DNA from: CAYRMV01 sp964425255
GTDB lineage: Bacteria > Bacteroidota > Bacteroidia > Flavobacteriales_D > Crocinitomicaceae
DNA: 17,607 nt
Direction of reading: 5' to 3'
Assembly: GCA_964425255.1 (NCBI GenBank)
Contig: CAYRMV010000066.1
Span: 1-17,607 of the forward strand
Shown here piece by piece: positions 6,790-14,094 of this stretch (within the stretch, counting starts at the first letter, position 1; each line of letters begins with the position of its first letter). The notes under the pieces were generated by a model, which was not told the origin of the DNA, did not search any database, and saw only the letters and a list, made by a program, of their open reading frames with translations. Both the position numbers and the translations under genes were made by a program.

Positions 6790-7779
6790 ATGACAAAAAA
6801 GATTGTTTTAGCAAGTTGGGGATTGTTTCTGGGATTTATTTTAATTCAATGTTCTGTCACACAAAGTTTTGATAATCCATTGGGTCCAATTCCTGTTCCT
6901 GAGGACAATGAACAAGACGCTGCTAAAATAGCTTTAGGAAAAGAATTCTTTTTTGACAAAGATCTATCTGTTGATCGCACACTCAATTGTGCAGTTTGTC
7001 ACAAACCAGGATTAGCATTCACAGATGGATTAAAAGTCAGCGATGGAGTTTTGGGTAGAAAATCAAGTAGAAATTCTCCCACACTTTTGAACACGGCGTA
7101 TAGTCCCATGTTGATGTTTGATGGAGTGATTCCTTCTTTGGAGATGCAAGCGGTAGTTCCGATTCAAGATCACAACGAAATGGGAATGAACTTGAAAGAA
7201 CTCATTGAGCGATTGCAAGCGAAACCAGAATATGTGGAGGCTGCACGAAAAATTTACAACCGTGAAATGGATATTTATGTTTTAACCCGTTCATTGGCGG
7301 CTTTTCAACGTTCACTTTACACCAACGATTCTCGATTTGACCGATACTATTACGGAAAAAATGAATCTGCGCTTTCGGCTTCTGAAAAAAGAGGATGGAA
7401 ATTGTTTTCCGAAAAATTGTACTGTACCCAATGCCATTCTTTACCTTATTTTACTACTTACAAAGCTGAAAATAATGGACTTGCTAAAAACTACACAGAT
7501 CCAGGTCGTTTTCGGGCAACACATGATTCTACCGATATTGGAAAATTCAAAGTTCCCACACTTCGAAATATTGAAATTACGGGGCCTTACATGCACGACG
7601 GTAGTTTTGAATCTTTAGAAGATGTAATTGAACATTATGCAAAAGGTGGGGCAGGGCATGTAAATCAACATCCTTCTATTAAGTCTTTTCCGCTTTCTAA
7701 GCGCGATAAAAAAGATTTGGTCAATTTTCTATATTCTTTAACGGATATGAGTTTCTTTCAGCGCTTTGCTGAGCAATAA
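6790..7779 (+). CDS. di-heme cytochrome c peroxidase (CcpA/MauG family), lipoprotein
   Basis: A 329-residue protein with a lipoprotein signal peptide (FILIQC, cysteine C21). Two c-type heme sites are visible, CAVCH (67-71) and CTQCH (212-216), each heading one half of the usual two-domain fold. The C-terminal GPYMHDGSFESLEDVIEHY stretch (265-283) contains M268, the expected axial ligand of the high-potential heme. The family reduces hydrogen peroxide to water with electrons from small cytochromes or carries out related two-heme oxidations (MauG). Length and order match bacterial cytochrome c peroxidases. An AAGGTAAA sequence before the ATG may help initiation, and the upstream methyltransferase ends six bases away. 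A weak AT-rich hairpin (7775-7796) lies at its end. Peroxidase versus MauG-like use cannot be separated by sequence reading. Confidence 0.92.
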   Translation: MTKKIVLASWGLFLGFILIQCSVTQSFDNPLGPIPVPEDNEQDAAKIALGKEFFFDKDLSVDRTLNCAVCHKPGLAFTDGLKVSDGVLGRKSSRNSPTLLNTAYSPMLMFDGVIPSLEMQAVVPIQDHNEMGMNLKELIERLQAKPEYVEAARKIYNREMDIYVLTRSLAAFQRSLYTNDSRFDRYYYGKNESALSASEKRGWKLFSEKLYCTQCHSLPYFTTYKAENNGLAKNYTDPGRFRATHDSTDIGKFKVPTLRNIEITGPYMHDGSFESLEDVIEHYAKGGAGHVNQHPSIKSFPLSKRDKKDLVNFLYSLTDMSFFQRFAEQ

Positions 7780-7796
7780 TAGGAATTAGTATTATT
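7775..7796 (+). terminator. weak hairpin at the end of the peroxidase gene
   Basis: AATAATA (7775-7781) can pair with TATTATT (7790-7796) around an 8-base loop, and a run of T (7804-7810) follows shortly after. The stem is pure A/T and overlaps the stop codon, so it is a poor intrinsic terminator, but nothing better lies in the gap. Confidence 0.25.
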
Positions 7797-7849
7797 CGGG
7801 TAATTTTTTTCTTGGTTTTTTGAATTTGGATATACGAAACACTGTTTTT

Positions 7850-7956
7850 GGAACGTTTTATGTATAGATCCAAATAGGTCACAAAAAAAATGTTGCAAAT
7901 GTGTAACGTTTCGTGACGATGAAAGTTATAAGGATGTAAAGTCTGCAAGCTTTACA
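7850..7956 (+). promoter_or_regulatory. dyad-rich leader of the ECF sigma operon
   Basis: The 207-base gap before the sigma gene has no TAnnTTTG box; the nearest is TGAATTTG at 7821-7828. It holds GGAACGTTT (7850-7858) and GTAACGTTT (7903-7911), two copies of the palindromic AACGTT 53 bases apart, TCGTGACGA (7911-7919), a GTCAC/GTGAC pair, and TGTAAAG/CTTTACA (7935-7941/7950-7956) 31 bases before the ATG. GGAAC resembles ECF -35 boxes. Autoregulation by the encoded sigma factor is possible but inferred. Confidence 0.35.
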
Positions 7957-7986
7957 CCAAAAACCAAAAATAAAACCAGTTAAACT

Positions 7987-8553
7987 ATGTCAGTTAATCC
8001 CATGTATCACCAAACACCCCAGCGGATCCAAGAAGAGTTGGCGTGGATACAACGGGCGAAGGAGGATCCAGCTCATTTCGGTCCGTTGTACAAGAAGTAC
8101 CATGAGCCCATTTTCAGGTACATTCATCAACGAATGGATGACACAGAAATGGCTTTTGACATTACTTCTCAAGTATTCATGAAAGCAATGAAAAATTTGC
8201 ACAAATATGAATACAAAGGCGTTCCATTTGGTTCGTGGTTGTATCGTATTGCAAAAAGTGAATTGTATCAAGCTTTCAGAGATCGAAAAACCGATCGAAC
8301 AGTGAATATCGAATCTGTTCATGTGTTTGAAATGATGGAAGAATTGGATGAAAACCAAACGGAAATCAATAAAAAACGCTTGTTACATGCATTGGGCAAC
8401 TTGAAAGAAGATGCTTTACAATTGATTGAAATGCGCTTTTTTGAGCAACGTTCTTTCAAGGAAATTGGAGAAATTCTCGAAATGACAGAGAATAACGCCA
8501 AAGTAAAATGTTTTCGTGCGGTAGAAAAATTAAAAAAATACTTTCATCAATAA
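7987..8553 (+). CDS. ECF-type RNA polymerase sigma factor
   Basis: A 188-residue sigma-70 family protein with only regions 2 and 4, as in extracytoplasmic-function sigmas. Region 2 covers about 31-100 (FGPLYKKYHEPIFRYIHQRM, DITSQVFMKAM in 2.2, and FGSWLYRIAKSELYQAFRDR in 2.3/2.4), region 4 about 131-186 (LKEDALQLIEMRFFEQRSFKEIGEILEM, then the recognition helix around NNAKVKCFRAVEKL). It directs core polymerase to a small alternative regulon. The next gene starts eight bases after its stop and encodes a single-pass membrane protein of anti-sigma layout, followed by two small secreted proteins in overlapping frames. The leader lacks the housekeeping box. Family is certain; the signal and regulon are not. 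Confidence 0.95.
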   Translation: MSVNPMYHQTPQRIQEELAWIQRAKEDPAHFGPLYKKYHEPIFRYIHQRMDDTEMAFDITSQVFMKAMKNLHKYEYKGVPFGSWLYRIAKSELYQAFRDRKTDRTVNIESVHVFEMMEELDENQTEINKKRLLHALGNLKEDALQLIEMRFFEQRSFKEIGEILEMTENNAKVKCFRAVEKLKKYFHQ

Positions 8554-8561
8554 GAAACGCT

Positions 8562-10235
8562 ATGACAAATCGAAAAATCAATCTGGACCGACCACATATT
8601 TCCAGCGAGGAAATTCAGGCAAAACAGAATTTTGATCACGTGTTTTCTAAGTTCCAAGCAATAAAGACGCCAATCTGGAAGAGTCCCTGGTTCTGGGGCT
8701 CGACCGGCCTGGCCTCGGTGGCAACTGCCGTAGTAATTGGACTTTCAAGTGCACAAACAAATACCCAAACGAATGATAAAACAAATACGTTAACATCCAA
8801 CCAACTTCCTCCCGATACTGAATGCATCAAACCACCGTTGAAAGGAGAAGATATTCCTTTTTCCACTTATTTGGTAAACCCAAATCGAGAAGAAACGATT
8901 TCAACCTTACACGGAACGAAAATTCACTTTCCAAAAGGATCGCTTCAAGCAATAAATTCAAATGAAAAAGTGGAGATTTCAGTGCGAGAGTTTCGGGATA
9001 AAGCATCAGCCTTTGTTGCAGGAATCAAAATGGATGTAAACCAGAAAGATGCTTTTGAGTCCGCAGGAATGATTGAAATCAGAGGAGTTCAAGCTGGGAA
9101 AGAGGTCAAAATTAATCCTGAAAAGCCCGTTGAAATTGCATTGAGATTAACCCAAGATCCAAATGGATTTGATTTTTGGAAAATGAATGAATCAACGAAT
9201 CAATGGGAAAATTATCCAGTTGAGTATTCAACAGAAAAAGTCAATGGAGAAATCGTCAAGAAACCTAACAATAGTAAAATTAAAAATGAACTTGTTTCCG
9301 TTGAAAAATCGTTGGTACAAGTTGAATCTTCTTTAGAAAACATGCACCAACCAACTCAAATCGAATACAAGATTCCACAAAAAGGGCATCAAAAATTTGA
9401 TTTAGGATTTGAACCAGGCGCTTATCCAGAATTAGCTGGTTTTAAGGATGTTATTTTTGAAATCATACCAACGACGGGTTACGACAAAAAATTCGCTTCC
9501 AAAGTGTGGAAAGATGCACAATTAGAGAAAGTTCCTGGCGGGTATCAAATGGTTCTGACAAATACCCATGAAAAATTGATTTTGCCTGTTAGACCAACCC
9601 TTCAAGGACAAGAATTGAAAGAAGCAGAAAAGAAATGGGATGGAGCAATCCAAACTTATTCACAAGAAAAAAGCCGATTGGAAACCGAAAAACAACAATT
9701 GGAACAACGTAAAATTTCTTTGAATCAATCTTTGCTTTCACAATTAAATGCAGAAGAAGCTAGATACAAGCAAACTTCCATGAAAATACCGAATGCAAAT
9801 GAATTAGCTGTTCGTAAATCTGAGTCGGAAATGAATGATTTTCAACGAGAAGCTCATTTTACTACAACGAGTTGGGGTTTATTTAATTCAGATAAACCGA
9901 TCGCATATCCGTTGCCCTTGGAAAACCAACCCTATTTTGTTTGGAAAGGAAATGCAGATGCTAAGTTGGTTAGCTTGTATGTGTTTGATTTAGATAAAAA
10001 TACGCGTTATTCTTACGGGAAAGGGAATGGTATTAACATAAACGATTTCGGTTTTTATAAACGGAATGATGTTGTATTAATTGGGATTGATGAAGAAGGA
10101 AAAATAGGAAGTTGTTCGATCTCTAAGAAAGAGGATGCGACAAAATGGACAAAATTTACTTTCGAACGCAAAGAGTCTGACGAAAAAACAGTAGATTGGC
10201 TGAAAAATATGCTCCATGAAACGGTTCCTGCTTAG
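8562..10235 (+). CDS. single-pass membrane protein with large periplasmic part; putative anti-sigma/sensor
   Basis: A 557-residue protein. The ATG at 8562 is chosen since the longer frame from 8508 would begin inside the sigma gene. Residues 1-40 form a short cytoplasmic tail (LDRPHISSEEIQAKQNFDHVFSKF) of the kind encoded next to sigma factors in Bacteroidota; ~41-62 is one membrane helix (SPWFWGSTGLASVATAVVIG); a low-complexity N/T/Q linker (64-85) follows. Residues ~100-195 resemble a beta domain common in Bacteroidota (HGTKIHFPKGSL, VEISVREFRDKA, AFESAGMIEIRG). A coiled coil is likely at ~350-405 (K/E/Q-rich heptads), followed by another beta region. The tail could bind the sigma factor and the periplasmic part sense a signal. 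No zinc-binding anti-sigma motif is present, so the role rests on position and topology. Confidence 0.8.
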   Translation: MTNRKINLDRPHISSEEIQAKQNFDHVFSKFQAIKTPIWKSPWFWGSTGLASVATAVVIGLSSAQTNTQTNDKTNTLTSNQLPPDTECIKPPLKGEDIPFSTYLVNPNREETISTLHGTKIHFPKGSLQAINSNEKVEISVREFRDKASAFVAGIKMDVNQKDAFESAGMIEIRGVQAGKEVKINPEKPVEIALRLTQDPNGFDFWKMNESTNQWENYPVEYSTEKVNGEIVKKPNNSKIKNELVSVEKSLVQVESSLENMHQPTQIEYKIPQKGHQKFDLGFEPGAYPELAGFKDVIFEIIPTTGYDKKFASKVWKDAQLEKVPGGYQMVLTNTHEKLILPVRPTLQGQELKEAEKKWDGAIQTYSQEKSRLETEKQQLEQRKISLNQSLLSQLNAEEARYKQTSMKIPNANELAVRKSESEMNDFQREAHFTTTSWGLFNSDKPIAYPLPLENQPYFVWKGNADAKLVSLYVFDLDKNTRYSYGKGNGININDFGFYKRNDVVLIGIDEEGKIGSCSISKKEDATKWTKFTFERKESDEKTVDWLKNMLHETVPA

Positions 10236-10620
10236 TTTCAGTATTGTTCTAGTTTTTTCTGTTTTTTCACAGGAAGTGGAACGGGTTCAATTGAAGCGAG
10301 ACTCCGAAACAATGGCCATTTTTCCTCACATTGCAGGTGTTTTTCAGGGTGAAATTCCATTTGCTTATTTAACGGATAGTGTTGGTGTTGCAACAAGTGT
10401 TGGCTGGAAAGTAATTGGCTATGAAATTCATTACAATCACGGAAGAGTTCAAAAACAAATTCGTGTAACAGGATCAAGTATCCCTGAACAATGTATTCGA
10501 GAAATCCGACAAGGATCTTTGGGAGAAATTATTTTTTTCACCGAAATCAAAGCAATTGATCCAAAAGGAAAAATAGTTTATTTAACTCCCATGCATTTAA
10601 CACCCATTTTAAATGATTAA
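10216..10620 (+). CDS. small secreted protein with GldM C-terminal-like domain
   Basis: A 134-residue protein with a signal peptide (1-19, LVFSVFSQ). After a 40-residue stretch, residues ~64-131 follow the strand pattern of the GldM C-terminal domain: GWKVIGYEIHYNHGRV, QIRVTGSSIPEQCIREIRQG, EIIFFTEIKAIDPKGK and VYLTPMHLTPI. In GldM these domains form the periplasmic shaft of the gliding/T9SS motor; a free-standing copy should bind or sense rather than transduce force. Its ATG lies 20 bases inside the 3' end of the putative anti-sigma gene, which implies coupled translation, and its own end overlaps the next gene by eight bases. Domain recognition is by pattern from memory, not alignment. Confidence 0.7.
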   Translation: MKRFLLSFSIVLVFSVFSQEVERVQLKRDSETMAIFPHIAGVFQGEIPFAYLTDSVGVATSVGWKVIGYEIHYNHGRVQKQIRVTGSSIPEQCIREIRQGSLGEIIFFTEIKAIDPKGKIVYLTPMHLTPILND

Positions 10621-11014
10621 ATTTTTGCTTTTTTTGATTGGATTTTCCTTTGTTTCCTTCGGACAAGATAATGTGGAAACAATTCAACTTTCCAAACAAG
10701 AAAACTATGTTTTCCAAGGTTCAGATCAAGAGATTAAAGATTGGTATTTGTATTTAGATCAATCAGGAATTGTTTTTCTTGCCAATTTATCAATCCCACC
10801 CAAAGAAGTGCAAGCTTGGTTTGAAAAACGGAAGGATTCACAAACAATATACAGAGGTAGAATCAATGGATTAGGGATAAAAACGTTGATCTTGAATCGA
10901 GCAGATGATATCGAATCACAACTTTCTTTTTATGTCAAACTAAAAGCGAAAGATCGGATCGTTCTTGAATCTATGTCGGATGCAATCACGTATACTTTTT
11001 TGATAATTCAGTGA
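10613..11014 (+). CDS. small secreted protein of unknown function in the sigma operon
   Basis: A 133-residue protein with a signal peptide (MIKFLLFLIGFSFVSFGQ, cleavage after Q18). The mature part is about 115 residues of alternating beta-rich stretches (VETIQLSKQENYVF, SGIVFLANLSI, LSFYVKLKAKDRIVLESMS) around one short helix (PPKEVQAWFEKRK) and a GRINGLGIKTL turn. Size, layout and beta content parallel the preceding GldM-like protein, but I see no clear shared motif and do not recognise a family. It overlaps the preceding gene by eight bases and is the last gene of the sigma operon. The next gene has its own promoter, and no terminator was found between them. Confidence 0.75.
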   Translation: MIKFLLFLIGFSFVSFGQDNVETIQLSKQENYVFQGSDQEIKDWYLYLDQSGIVFLANLSIPPKEVQAWFEKRKDSQTIYRGRINGLGIKTLILNRADDIESQLSFYVKLKAKDRIVLESMSDAITYTFLIIQ

Positions 11015-11086
11015 TTGATTTGGTGTTATCAACAGGAGGGTATGAATAAAATGTGTATTAAAAATAGGTTATATCTGCGTAATAAA

Positions 11087-11117
11087 TTTGTGGTTAAGTA
11101 ATTCATTCGTATATTTG
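11087..11117 (+). promoter_or_regulatory. promoter of the PorG-like outer-membrane protein gene
   Basis: TTTG (11087-11090), a 19-base spacer and TATATTTG (11110-11117) form an exact Bacteroidota promoter. The upstream TTTG is itself the end of a second -7-like box, TAAATTTG (11083-11090), so two start sites are possible. Transcription from the downstream box would begin near 11122, at the in-frame GTG, so the ATG at 11137 is the real start. Confidence 0.75.
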
Positions 11118-11136
11118 TTCAGTGAAAACAAATAAA

Positions 11137-12075
11137 ATGAGATCAATTCTATTCATTCTTACTGCTTTTGTAGCATCCAATGCTATGTCTCAGAGTTCCA
11201 ATTTCAATACACAACGAAATTGGTCTAAAAACAAAAAAGAAATTTTTATCGGCGGTGGAGCTACTCAGTTTTTGGGGGACTTAGGTGGTCGCGATCAAGT
11301 TGGAACCGATTACAGTCTTGTCGATATGGATTTTCCTTCAACTGGATTTAACATCGTTGCTGGGTACCGTTTCCGTTGGCATCCTTATTGGGCTACAAAA
11401 TCGCAATTGAGTTTTGGTATGGTTAGAGGAAGCGATCAGCATACTCAAGACATTGTTCGAAATTCACGTAATTTGTCGTTTCGTGCTCCAATCGTAGACT
11501 TTCAACAACGTATTGAATTTATTATTTTCGCACAAGAGAAAGTAGGATCTCGTTATTTTCTAGCTGGTACTCAAGGTACACGTATGCAAGAAAAAAGTAA
11601 TCAAATTTACTTGTTTACAGGAGCAGGGGTTACTTACTTTAATCCTCAAGGTTTGTACAATGGATCTTGGATAAATCTTCGCCCACTTAAAACAGAAGGT
11701 CAAGGAATGCCTGATGGTCCCGACGAATATTTACCAGTTACTGCTACAATTCCCCTTGGAATCGGTTTTCGTTGGACTTTGAATAGTACATGGAGAATGG
11801 GTGTTGAAGCAACTTACATGAAAACATTTACCGATTATATGGATGATGTAAGCGGTTCATACTATGTAAAACCAGGAGCTAGCCAAGAAGAAATTTATTT
11901 AGGTAATCCAGCTATCGCAAATCAATCTTGGTTTGGTCATGGTATGCAACGAGGTGATGATAACTTAGATGCTTATTTTTATGTGAACTTTGTGTTCAGT
12001 AAAAATATTACATACAAAAACATGTACAAAAAAGGGAAGTCTTACCGCTTCAGAGGTGCAAAAGCAAAATTCTAA
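11137..12075 (+). CDS. PorG-like (DUF6089) outer-membrane beta-barrel protein
   Basis: A 312-residue protein with a signal peptide (1-19, ILFILTAFVASNAMSQ) and an amphipathic beta-barrel pattern throughout. The opening EIFIGGGATQFLGDLGG, the following FNIVAGYRFRWHPYWATKSQLSFGMVRGSD and the late IGFRWTLNSTWRMGVEATY stretch match the DUF6089 family. That family includes PorG, the outer-membrane component associated with the T9SS PorK/N ring; many genomes carry several paralogues, so it may or may not be the T9SS one. The ATG at 11137 is preferred over the GTG at 11122, which lies at the predicted transcription start. It follows the sigma operon in the same direction but has its own housekeeping promoter and a good terminator after it (12096-12124). 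Confidence 0.85.
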   Translation: MRSILFILTAFVASNAMSQSSNFNTQRNWSKNKKEIFIGGGATQFLGDLGGRDQVGTDYSLVDMDFPSTGFNIVAGYRFRWHPYWATKSQLSFGMVRGSDQHTQDIVRNSRNLSFRAPIVDFQQRIEFIIFAQEKVGSRYFLAGTQGTRMQEKSNQIYLFTGAGVTYFNPQGLYNGSWINLRPLKTEGQGMPDGPDEYLPVTATIPLGIGFRWTLNSTWRMGVEATYMKTFTDYMDDVSGSYYVKPGASQEEIYLGNPAIANQSWFGHGMQRGDDNLDAYFYVNFVFSKNITYKNMYKKGKSYRFRGAKAKF

Positions 12076-12095
12076 CAAAGTTTTTTACATATTTG

Positions 12096-12124
12096 AAACG
12101 AGGAATGAAAGTTCCTCGTTTTTC
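12096..12124 (+). terminator. rho-independent terminator after the PorG-like gene
   Basis: AAACGAGGAA (12096-12105) pairs perfectly with TTCCTCGTTT (12112-12121) around a 6-base loop, and a T-rich run follows. This is the clearest intrinsic terminator in the window and separates the PorG-like gene from pyrD. Confidence 0.85.
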
Positions 12125-12129
12125 GTTTA

Positions 12130-12137
12130 TACCTTTG
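12130..12137 (+). promoter_or_regulatory. -7 promoter box of pyrD
   Basis: TACCTTTG matches TAnnTTTG exactly, starting just after the terminator T-run and 15 bases before the pyrD ATG. No TTTG is present at the -33 position, which would fall in the terminator stem. Confidence 0.55.
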
Positions 12138-12152
12138 TAGAAAAATCGATTT

Positions 12153-13187
12153 ATGTATAAAGTTCTTCGTGCTATCCTATTTTTATTTGATCCTGAAAAA
12201 GTACACTACTTCACCGCTTCGCTTTTGCATGTAATCTTGAAAATTCCAGGAATGAATATTATCTGGAAAAAGTGTTACGTCATCGAACATCCAAAATTAG
12301 AAAGAGAAGTTTTCGGATTAAAATTTAAAAATCCAGTTGGACTTGGAGCAGGGTTTGATAAAAATGCAACCCAATACAAAGATTTAGCGGCTTGTGGTTT
12401 TGGGTTTATTGAAATTGGAACTGTAACACCAGTAGGTCAAGAGGGAAATCCAAAAAAACGCTTATTTCGTTTGAAAAAAGATGAAGCAATTATCAACCGA
12501 ATGGGATTCAATAATGAAGGGGTTGATGCTGCTGTTGAAAAATTGAAAACGAGACCAAAAGGGTTGATTGTAGGGGGGAACATTGGTAAAAATAAGCTAA
12601 CGCCAAACGAAGAAGCAGTGAACGATTATTTGATTTCGTTTCACAAACTGTATGATTATGTTGACTATTTTGTGGTAAACGTTTCATCTCCCAATACACC
12701 TAATCTTCGAGATTTACAAGAAAAAGAACCCTTGATGGAACTACTTTCTACTTTGATGGATGAAAATAAAAAGAAAGCAGTTCAAAAGCCAATTTTACTA
12801 AAAATAGCACCTGATTTGACGGACGGACAATTAGATGATATTATTGAAATTGTGAACAAAACAAAAATCGCGGGTGTAATTGCTACAAATACGACAATTG
12901 ATCGTTCGGATCTAAAAACAGATTCAACGCTTGTTGAGTCTATTGGTGCAGGTGGACTGTCGGGTAAACCTGTAAAAGATAAATCAACGTATGTTATTCG
13001 TTATTTGGCTCAAAAATCAAATCATTCTTTTCCAATAATCGGTATAGGTGGTATTCATTCTGCTGAAGATGCACTTGAAAAAATCGATGCGGGAGCAAGT
13101 TTGGTTCAACTTTACACAGGTTTCATCTATGAAGGTCCTGGATTAATTAAAAAAATTAATCGTGCTATTTTGGAAAAATCTAAGTAA
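12153..13187 (+). CDS. pyrD: dihydroorotate dehydrogenase (quinone), class 2
   Basis: A 344-residue flavoprotein catalysing the fourth step of pyrimidine synthesis, dihydroorotate to orotate with quinone as acceptor, at the inner face of the cytoplasmic membrane. The amphipathic N-terminal segment (1-40, LRAILFLFDPEKVHYFTASLLH) is the membrane- and quinone-binding extension that marks class 2. The barrel motifs follow: GLGAGFDKNA (63-72), GTVTPVGQEGNPKKRLFRL (89-107), NRMGFNNEG (115-123), VNVSSPNTPNLR (175-186, with catalytic serine S179), KIAPDL (217-222), ATNTT (244-248), SGKPV (270-274) and GIGGI (297-301). Length is normal for the family. It starts close after a TACCTTTG box and is followed nine bases later by the HMG-CoA lyase-like gene, so the two are probably cotranscribed although their pathways differ. 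Confidence 0.97.
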   Translation: MYKVLRAILFLFDPEKVHYFTASLLHVILKIPGMNIIWKKCYVIEHPKLEREVFGLKFKNPVGLGAGFDKNATQYKDLAACGFGFIEIGTVTPVGQEGNPKKRLFRLKKDEAIINRMGFNNEGVDAAVEKLKTRPKGLIVGGNIGKNKLTPNEEAVNDYLISFHKLYDYVDYFVVNVSSPNTPNLRDLQEKEPLMELLSTLMDENKKKAVQKPILLKIAPDLTDGQLDDIIEIVNKTKIAGVIATNTTIDRSDLKTDSTLVESIGAGGLSGKPVKDKSTYVIRYLAQKSNHSFPIIGIGGIHSAEDALEKIDAGASLVQLYTGFIYEGPGLIKKINRAILEKSK

Positions 13188-13196
13188 TTTCAACCT

Positions 13197-14066
13197 ATGA
13201 ACGAACAAGTTTTAAAATTAGTAGAATGTCCTCGGGATGCAATGCAAGGAATTCATACATTTATTCCTACTGAAATCAAAGCAAAGTACATGAATTCGCT
13301 CTTGCAATGTGGATTCGATACGTTGGATTTTGGAAGTTTTGTTTCTCCCAAAGCGATTCCACAAATGCAAGATACCAAAGAAGTATTAGCGAAATTGGAT
13401 TTGTCGAATACGAATACAAAATTATTAGCAATTATCGCCAATGAACGAGGGGCAGAGGATGCAGTCCAATTCGATGAAATTGCTTATTTGGGTTATCCTT
13501 TTTCTGTTTCTGAGACTTTTCAATTACGAAACACAAATGCAACCATTGAGGAAAGTTTGATTCGCGTAGAAAAAATTCAAAATTTATCAGTAAATAACAA
13601 CAAAAAAATGGTTGTGTATTTATCTATGGGTTTTGGAAATCCATACGGAGATACTTGGAATCCTGACGTCGTTATTCAATGGAGTGAGCGTTTAAATAAA
13701 ACGTTTGGGATTGAGATTTTAGCTTTGTCAGATACCATTGGTTGTGGAACGCCTGAAGTGGTTTCTTCCTTATTCAAAGAACTAATTCCTGCATTGCCAC
13801 AGGTTGAATTTGGTGCACATTTACATACCATTCCTCAAAATGCTAGAGATATCATCCAAGCTGCTTACGAAAGTGGTTGTAGACGATTTGATGGTGCTTT
13901 GAAGGGATTGGGTGGTTGCCCCATGGCTAAAGATAATCTAACGGGGAATATGCCGACAGAAATTATGTTGGACTGGTTTGAACAAAATAACATTCACACA
14001 GGAATCCGTAAAGAGAAGTTTGATGAAGCAATGTCACTTGCTGGAGTAACGTTCCCAATGCTGTAA
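13197..14066 (+). CDS. HMG-CoA lyase family protein (Bacteroidota variant)
   Basis: A 289-residue TIM-barrel protein of the HMG-CoA lyase family, which cleaves 3-hydroxy-3-methylglutaryl-CoA into acetyl-CoA and acetoacetate in leucine breakdown. Family landmarks are present with shifts: PRDAMQ (12-17, catalytic R13 and metal-binding D14; usual form PRDGLQ), DFGSFVSPKAIPQM (44-57, D44 where the well-studied lyases have Glu), SDTIG (178-182), HLH (208-210, metal ligands), GGCPMA (239-244, with catalytic C241) and TGNMPTE (249-255, N251). Catalytic residues are therefore almost all retained, and the changes fit a form I recall as common in Flavobacteriales. Lyase activity is likely but not certain; a related carboxylic-acid aldolase is the alternative. 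It follows pyrD by nine bases. Confidence 0.85.
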   Translation: MNEQVLKLVECPRDAMQGIHTFIPTEIKAKYMNSLLQCGFDTLDFGSFVSPKAIPQMQDTKEVLAKLDLSNTNTKLLAIIANERGAEDAVQFDEIAYLGYPFSVSETFQLRNTNATIEESLIRVEKIQNLSVNNNKKMVVYLSMGFGNPYGDTWNPDVVIQWSERLNKTFGIEILALSDTIGCGTPEVVSSLFKELIPALPQVEFGAHLHTIPQNARDIIQAAYESGCRRFDGALKGLGGCPMAKDNLTGNMPTEIMLDWFEQNNIHTGIRKEKFDEAMSLAGVTFPML

Positions 14067-14094
14067 CTTTCTAGTTAAAATTACTTATTGAATT

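Noticed and set aside
8508..8561. ATG start that extends the putative anti-sigma protein by 18 residues
   Set aside because: It falls inside the end of the sigma gene; the ATG at 8562 is eight bases after the stop and begins the LDRPxISSEE-type tail seen in such proteins.
11042..11101. A 19-codon ORF (MNKMCIKNR...) preceded by AGGAGGG, overlapping the PorG-like promoter
   Set aside because: The AGGAGG is only two bases from the first ATG, too close to act as a ribosome binding site, the peptide has no recognisable feature and it lies across promoter boxes. Likely chance.
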